Assembly: GCA_013205605.1 (NCBI GenBank)
Contig: JABMMK010000340.1
Location: forward strand, 1-7,650
DNA: 7,650 bases
From: Cytophagales bacterium
Lineage (GTDB): Bacteria > Bacteroidota > Bacteroidia > Cytophagales > Spirosomataceae
Reading direction: 5' to 3'
Position 1 is the stretch's first letter. Each line of letters begins with the position of its first letter. Positions 5,624 to 7,650 of this stretch are shown piece by piece. Under the pieces are notes generated by a model. That model saw only the letters and a program-made list of their open reading frames with translations, ran no database searches and had not been told where the DNA came from. Both the position numbers and the translations under genes were made by a program.

Positions 5624-7179
5624 AAATAAACGCCTCCACCAATCATGAATTGCATACTCGTCAAGTTCAAACTTGCCGAAGAATAATCCGCTGAACTCTT
5701 TAAGGTATAGGGAGTAAAGGCATCTTTAGAAGTTCTTTGGTAAGCTGTCAAATCGATGTAAAACTGGTTCGTTCGATAGCCTAAACCGCCAGAAATTTGC
5801 AACACGGTGCGATCGATCGAATCATACGTAGGAGAATAACTATTACCCCAAGTGGCCACACCCCCACGAAGATTAAAATTGGCACTTAGTCTAATTTCAG
5901 TCCCTAATTTTATGTTGAGTGCCGATTGGAAATTTTTCTTCGTTTGCCCGTTGTACTTATTCTCAAAATTTATATTATCTGTTGCCGATAATTCAGCAGA
6001 AGAAACGCTCATTCCTGGGTAATTGACATATTCCAAATCAAGACTTAACAAGCCTCTTTTTCCAAAAAAATAGGCCGCGCCGCCAGAAATTTTGAAGGGC
6101 GTGGTTAGTTGGTATGTAAATTCATTCGGGGTCAACTTCACAGCTCCTACCCGCGTAATGGTGATAGGATTTCCCTTTGAATCAAACGATGGAATGCCAA
6201 AAACCCTAGGATTCAACGTTGCGTCATAACGTTCATTCATTTGGTCAAAAAACATAGGGGTATGCAAGGCCAATGATGCTCGAAGATTTGAACTCAATTT
6301 GTAAATCATGCCCAAAGTCGCAGAAATTCCTGAACCCGTATTGACCAATTTTTCTTGATATTGTAAACCAGCTACATAATTGGCCCCAACAAATTCTTCT
6401 TGCCAAAAGGTGGTGGAAGTCGCATTTATTTTAGAAAAGTGCAAACCTAAACCAACATAAAATTTACTTAAATAAGAAGCCCCATAACTAATATCCCATT
6501 GGCTCAGTGCTCCCTCATTTTCCGCAGTACCTTGTTGGCGCGTAGGCAAATTAGGCTCATATCTCTGAAAAGGAGCGCCACCCGTTTTTGCATTGGGATT
6601 AATCAAATAGGCTTGATAAGCTACTGCTTCAGGGCTATCCGCTGTTTTGCCGTAGGAATTAAACTCGTCGTCTAGACTTTGACCTGTGGCTCCCTTATCG
6701 TTTGCTTTTTCGATGAAGCGGTCCAACAAAGAGCTTCGGTTATTAACTCCTGAAATTGAAATGGGCTGAGCAAAGATCACTTGTCTTGAATAAGCAACGC
6801 CAAAACTACCGCGCCATTGCGAAGCGGAAAACTCGGCAGGACTACCTAAAACCAGACCAAAAATAGGCAATGAAACAAATGAATTAGTTTTTGAAGAAGT
6901 TTCAGCAAGGTAGGTAGATTCTGTCGTGGCAGAAACATAGCCTACACCTAAAGACACTTCAGATCGATTGTAAAATCCTAAACCCGCTGGATTTCCAGAA
7001 ATTGAACTTATATCGGCACCTAATGTGCTATGAACACCCCCCATGGCTTGCATACGTGGGGAACTCGTGGAATAGGCGGTTGAAAAACTCTTGGCCAAAT
7101 TCGAATACGAATAAATTTGCCCATGTACTGCCGATAGGCTACCTAGGCCCAAAAAGACAAACAAAAAAATACGATTCAT
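5620..7179 (-). CDS. FadL/TodX-type outer membrane beta-barrel protein
   Basis: The 519-residue product looks like a member of the OMPP1/FadL/TodX family, outer membrane channels for fatty acids and other hydrophobic compounds. Residues 1-20 form a signal peptide: K/R near the start (R3), a hydrophobic core, and AVHG before Q21. The mature N terminus carries RMQAMGGVHSTLGADIS (42-58) and then the family's N-P-A-G motif at 63-66, in SGNPAGLGFYNRSEVSL. The rest is alternating hydrophobic/polar beta-strand sequence with many aromatic residues, such as YVGLGLHFSK (241-250), LLSLDLEYVNYPG (377-389) and FYIDLTAYQR (473-482). The last strand ends in GGGVYF, and a C-terminal Phe is a typical signal for barrel assembly. 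No cysteines are present. The cargo cannot be read from sequence, and database names such as 'hemin receptor' should not be trusted. It lies 3 bp after the low-complexity gene, probably in one operon. Confidence 0.82.
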   Translation of the reverse strand: MNRIFLFVFLGLGSLSAVHGQIYSYSNLAKSFSTAYSTSSPRMQAMGGVHSTLGADISSISGNPAGLGFYNRSEVSLGVGYVSATTESTYLAETSSKTNSFVSLPIFGLVLGSPAEFSASQWRGSFGVAYSRQVIFAQPISISGVNNRSSLLDRFIEKANDKGATGQSLDDEFNSYGKTADSPEAVAYQAYLINPNAKTGGAPFQRYEPNLPTRQQGTAENEGALSQWDISYGASYLSKFYVGLGLHFSKINATSTTFWQEEFVGANYVAGLQYQEKLVNTGSGISATLGMIYKLSSNLRASLALHTPMFFDQMNERYDATLNPRVFGIPSFDSKGNPITITRVGAVKLTPNEFTYQLTTPFKISGGAAYFFGKRGLLSLDLEYVNYPGMSVSSAELSATDNINFENKYNGQTKKNFQSALNIKLGTEIRLSANFNLRGGVATWGNSYSPTYDSIDRTVLQISGGLGYRTNQFYIDLTAYQRTSKDAFTPYTLKSSADYSSASLNLTSMQFMIGGGVYF

Positions 7180-7182
7180 ATT

Positions 7183-7650
7183 TTACCTAGGTCCTCTGGT
7201 TGAACTTCCTCCCCCCGAACTTCCACTAGAACTTCCACCGCTTGAACCTCCATAATTGGTCGATGGAGCGCTATACGATTCGGTTCTATTTTGATATTGT
7301 GGAACTGAGTTGTTTTGAGGAGCTGCACGATATTCATAATTGGTATTCCTTCTTGAAGGCGCCACTACAGCCTCTCCACCCACTTCCGACGCGCTAGAGT
7401 TAACCCTTTGTTGGTTAGTCCCATTCTGATTATACGAATTGCTATTGCCCCTTGGCGCATTATTATAGTTTTCACCTCCATAACGATTCGACATTGCATC
7501 TTCTCTAGCTCCACGCCTGCTAATTTGCACAGGATCTACCACATTATAATTATTCGAATTATAAGAGGCATAACTTGAATTTAAGGCCCCATAATAATTA
7601 TAGATGTTAGTTGACCCATACATACCAAAACCATTCATACTGCCATACAT
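7183..7650 (-). CDS. low-complexity Asn/Ser/Gly/Tyr-rich protein, 5' end outside window
   Basis: The frame is open to the right edge. A Met codon falls exactly on the last three bases (7648-7650), but this is more likely an internal Met of a longer protein. I do not recognise the family. By count, S, N, G and Y make up about 57% of the 155 visible residues (27, 24, 21 and 16). There are 12 Arg but no Lys, His, Cys or Trp, and only one Leu. MYGS occurs twice (residues 1-4 and 10-13). A less repetitive patch, VVDPVQISRRGARED, lies at 37-51. The tail (133-150) is almost pure Gly/Ser and ends in STRGPR. This stretch should be disordered. A secreted or surface-associated role is suggested only by the outer membrane protein gene 3 bp downstream; the missing N terminus would show whether a signal peptide or lipobox exists. 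Confidence 0.7.
   Translation of the reverse strand: MYGSMNGFGMYGSTNIYNYYGALNSSYASYNSNNYNVVDPVQISRRGAREDAMSNRYGGENYNNAPRGNSNSYNQNGTNQQRVNSSASEVGGEAVVAPSRRNTNYEYRAAPQNNSVPQYQNRTESYSAPSTNYGGSSGGSSSGSSGGGSSTRGPR
7202..7251. repeat. short imperfect direct repeats of GAACTTCC inside the Gly/Ser tail coding region
   Basis: GAACTTCC occurs at 7202-7209, 7217-7224 and 7229-7236, with the variant GAACCTCC at 7244-7251. The spacings are 15, 12 and 15 bp, all multiples of three, so the unit (GGAAGTTC on the coding strand) keeps the frame and encodes Gly-Ser-Ser-type units. This looks like codon-scale expansion of the Gly/Ser tail rather than a protein-binding array. Confidence 0.6.

Noticed and set aside
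7002..7190. 62-codon open frame on the plus strand
   Set aside because: It is antisense to the signal peptide and N-P-A-G region of the FadL-like gene and has no recognisable features.
1..7650. Mobile elements, CRISPR arrays, tRNA/rRNA genes, phage or toxin-antitoxin modules
   Set aside because: I found no transposase or integrase motifs, no spaced direct repeats, no cloverleaf-like tRNA sequence and no small paired genes; tightly packed biosynthetic and envelope genes fill the window.

Overview
The window reads as a chromosomal stretch of a Bacteroidota bacterium, most likely in the Cytophagia. The clues are a moderately AT-rich composition, gene starts without Shine-Dalgarno sequences, a candidate TAnnTTTG promoter element, and several proteins typical of the phylum: a DUF1599 protein, a DoxX/thioredoxin-like protein of the kind called 'BT_3928 family', and a FadL-type outer membrane protein. 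The lineage is inferred from protein character and gene content; no search was possible.

Layout, with four strand switches in 7.65 kb. (1) Bases 1-1659, plus strand: the C-terminal end of a membrane-anchored family 2 glycosyltransferase, then tcdA (tRNA t6A dehydratase), then mogA (molybdopterin adenylyltransferase). They are separated by 1 bp and joined by a 4-bp ATGA overlap. (2) Bases 1656-3333, minus strand: folP (dihydropteroate synthase) followed by a class IV PLP aminotransferase/lyase gene, overlapping by 26 bp. This suggests a small folate operon in which the PLP enzyme could be the 4-aminobenzoate-forming lyase. (3) Bases 3334-3410: the only real intergenic gap, a 77-bp AT-rich divergent promoter region. 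(4) Bases 3411-5623, plus strand: a duplicated DUF1599 protein, a DoxX/MauE-like membrane protein with a cysteine-free thioredoxin-like tail, and shikimate kinase, with a 3-bp gap and then an ATGA overlap. (5) Bases 5620-7650, minus strand: an Asn/Ser/Gly/Tyr-rich, lysine-free protein that runs off the right edge, and 3 bp downstream of it a FadL-family outer membrane protein.

Most genes are housekeeping or biosynthetic. Shikimate kinase leads towards chorismate; a class IV lyase would turn a chorismate derivative into 4-aminobenzoate; FolP consumes 4-aminobenzoate. The window therefore holds scattered steps of the chorismate-to-folate route, although the genes sit in different transcription units. 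Both convergent gene pairs (mogA/aminotransferase and aroK/fadL-like) share their stop codons within 4 bp, which leaves no room for an intergenic terminator.

I see no mobile element, CRISPR array, RNA gene, phage gene or recognisable defence system. The least explained items are the tandem DUF1599 protein with unequal halves, the two-cysteine DoxX/thioredoxin-like protein, and the lysine-free low-complexity protein next to the outer membrane protein. No stretch longer than 300 bases lacks a gene.
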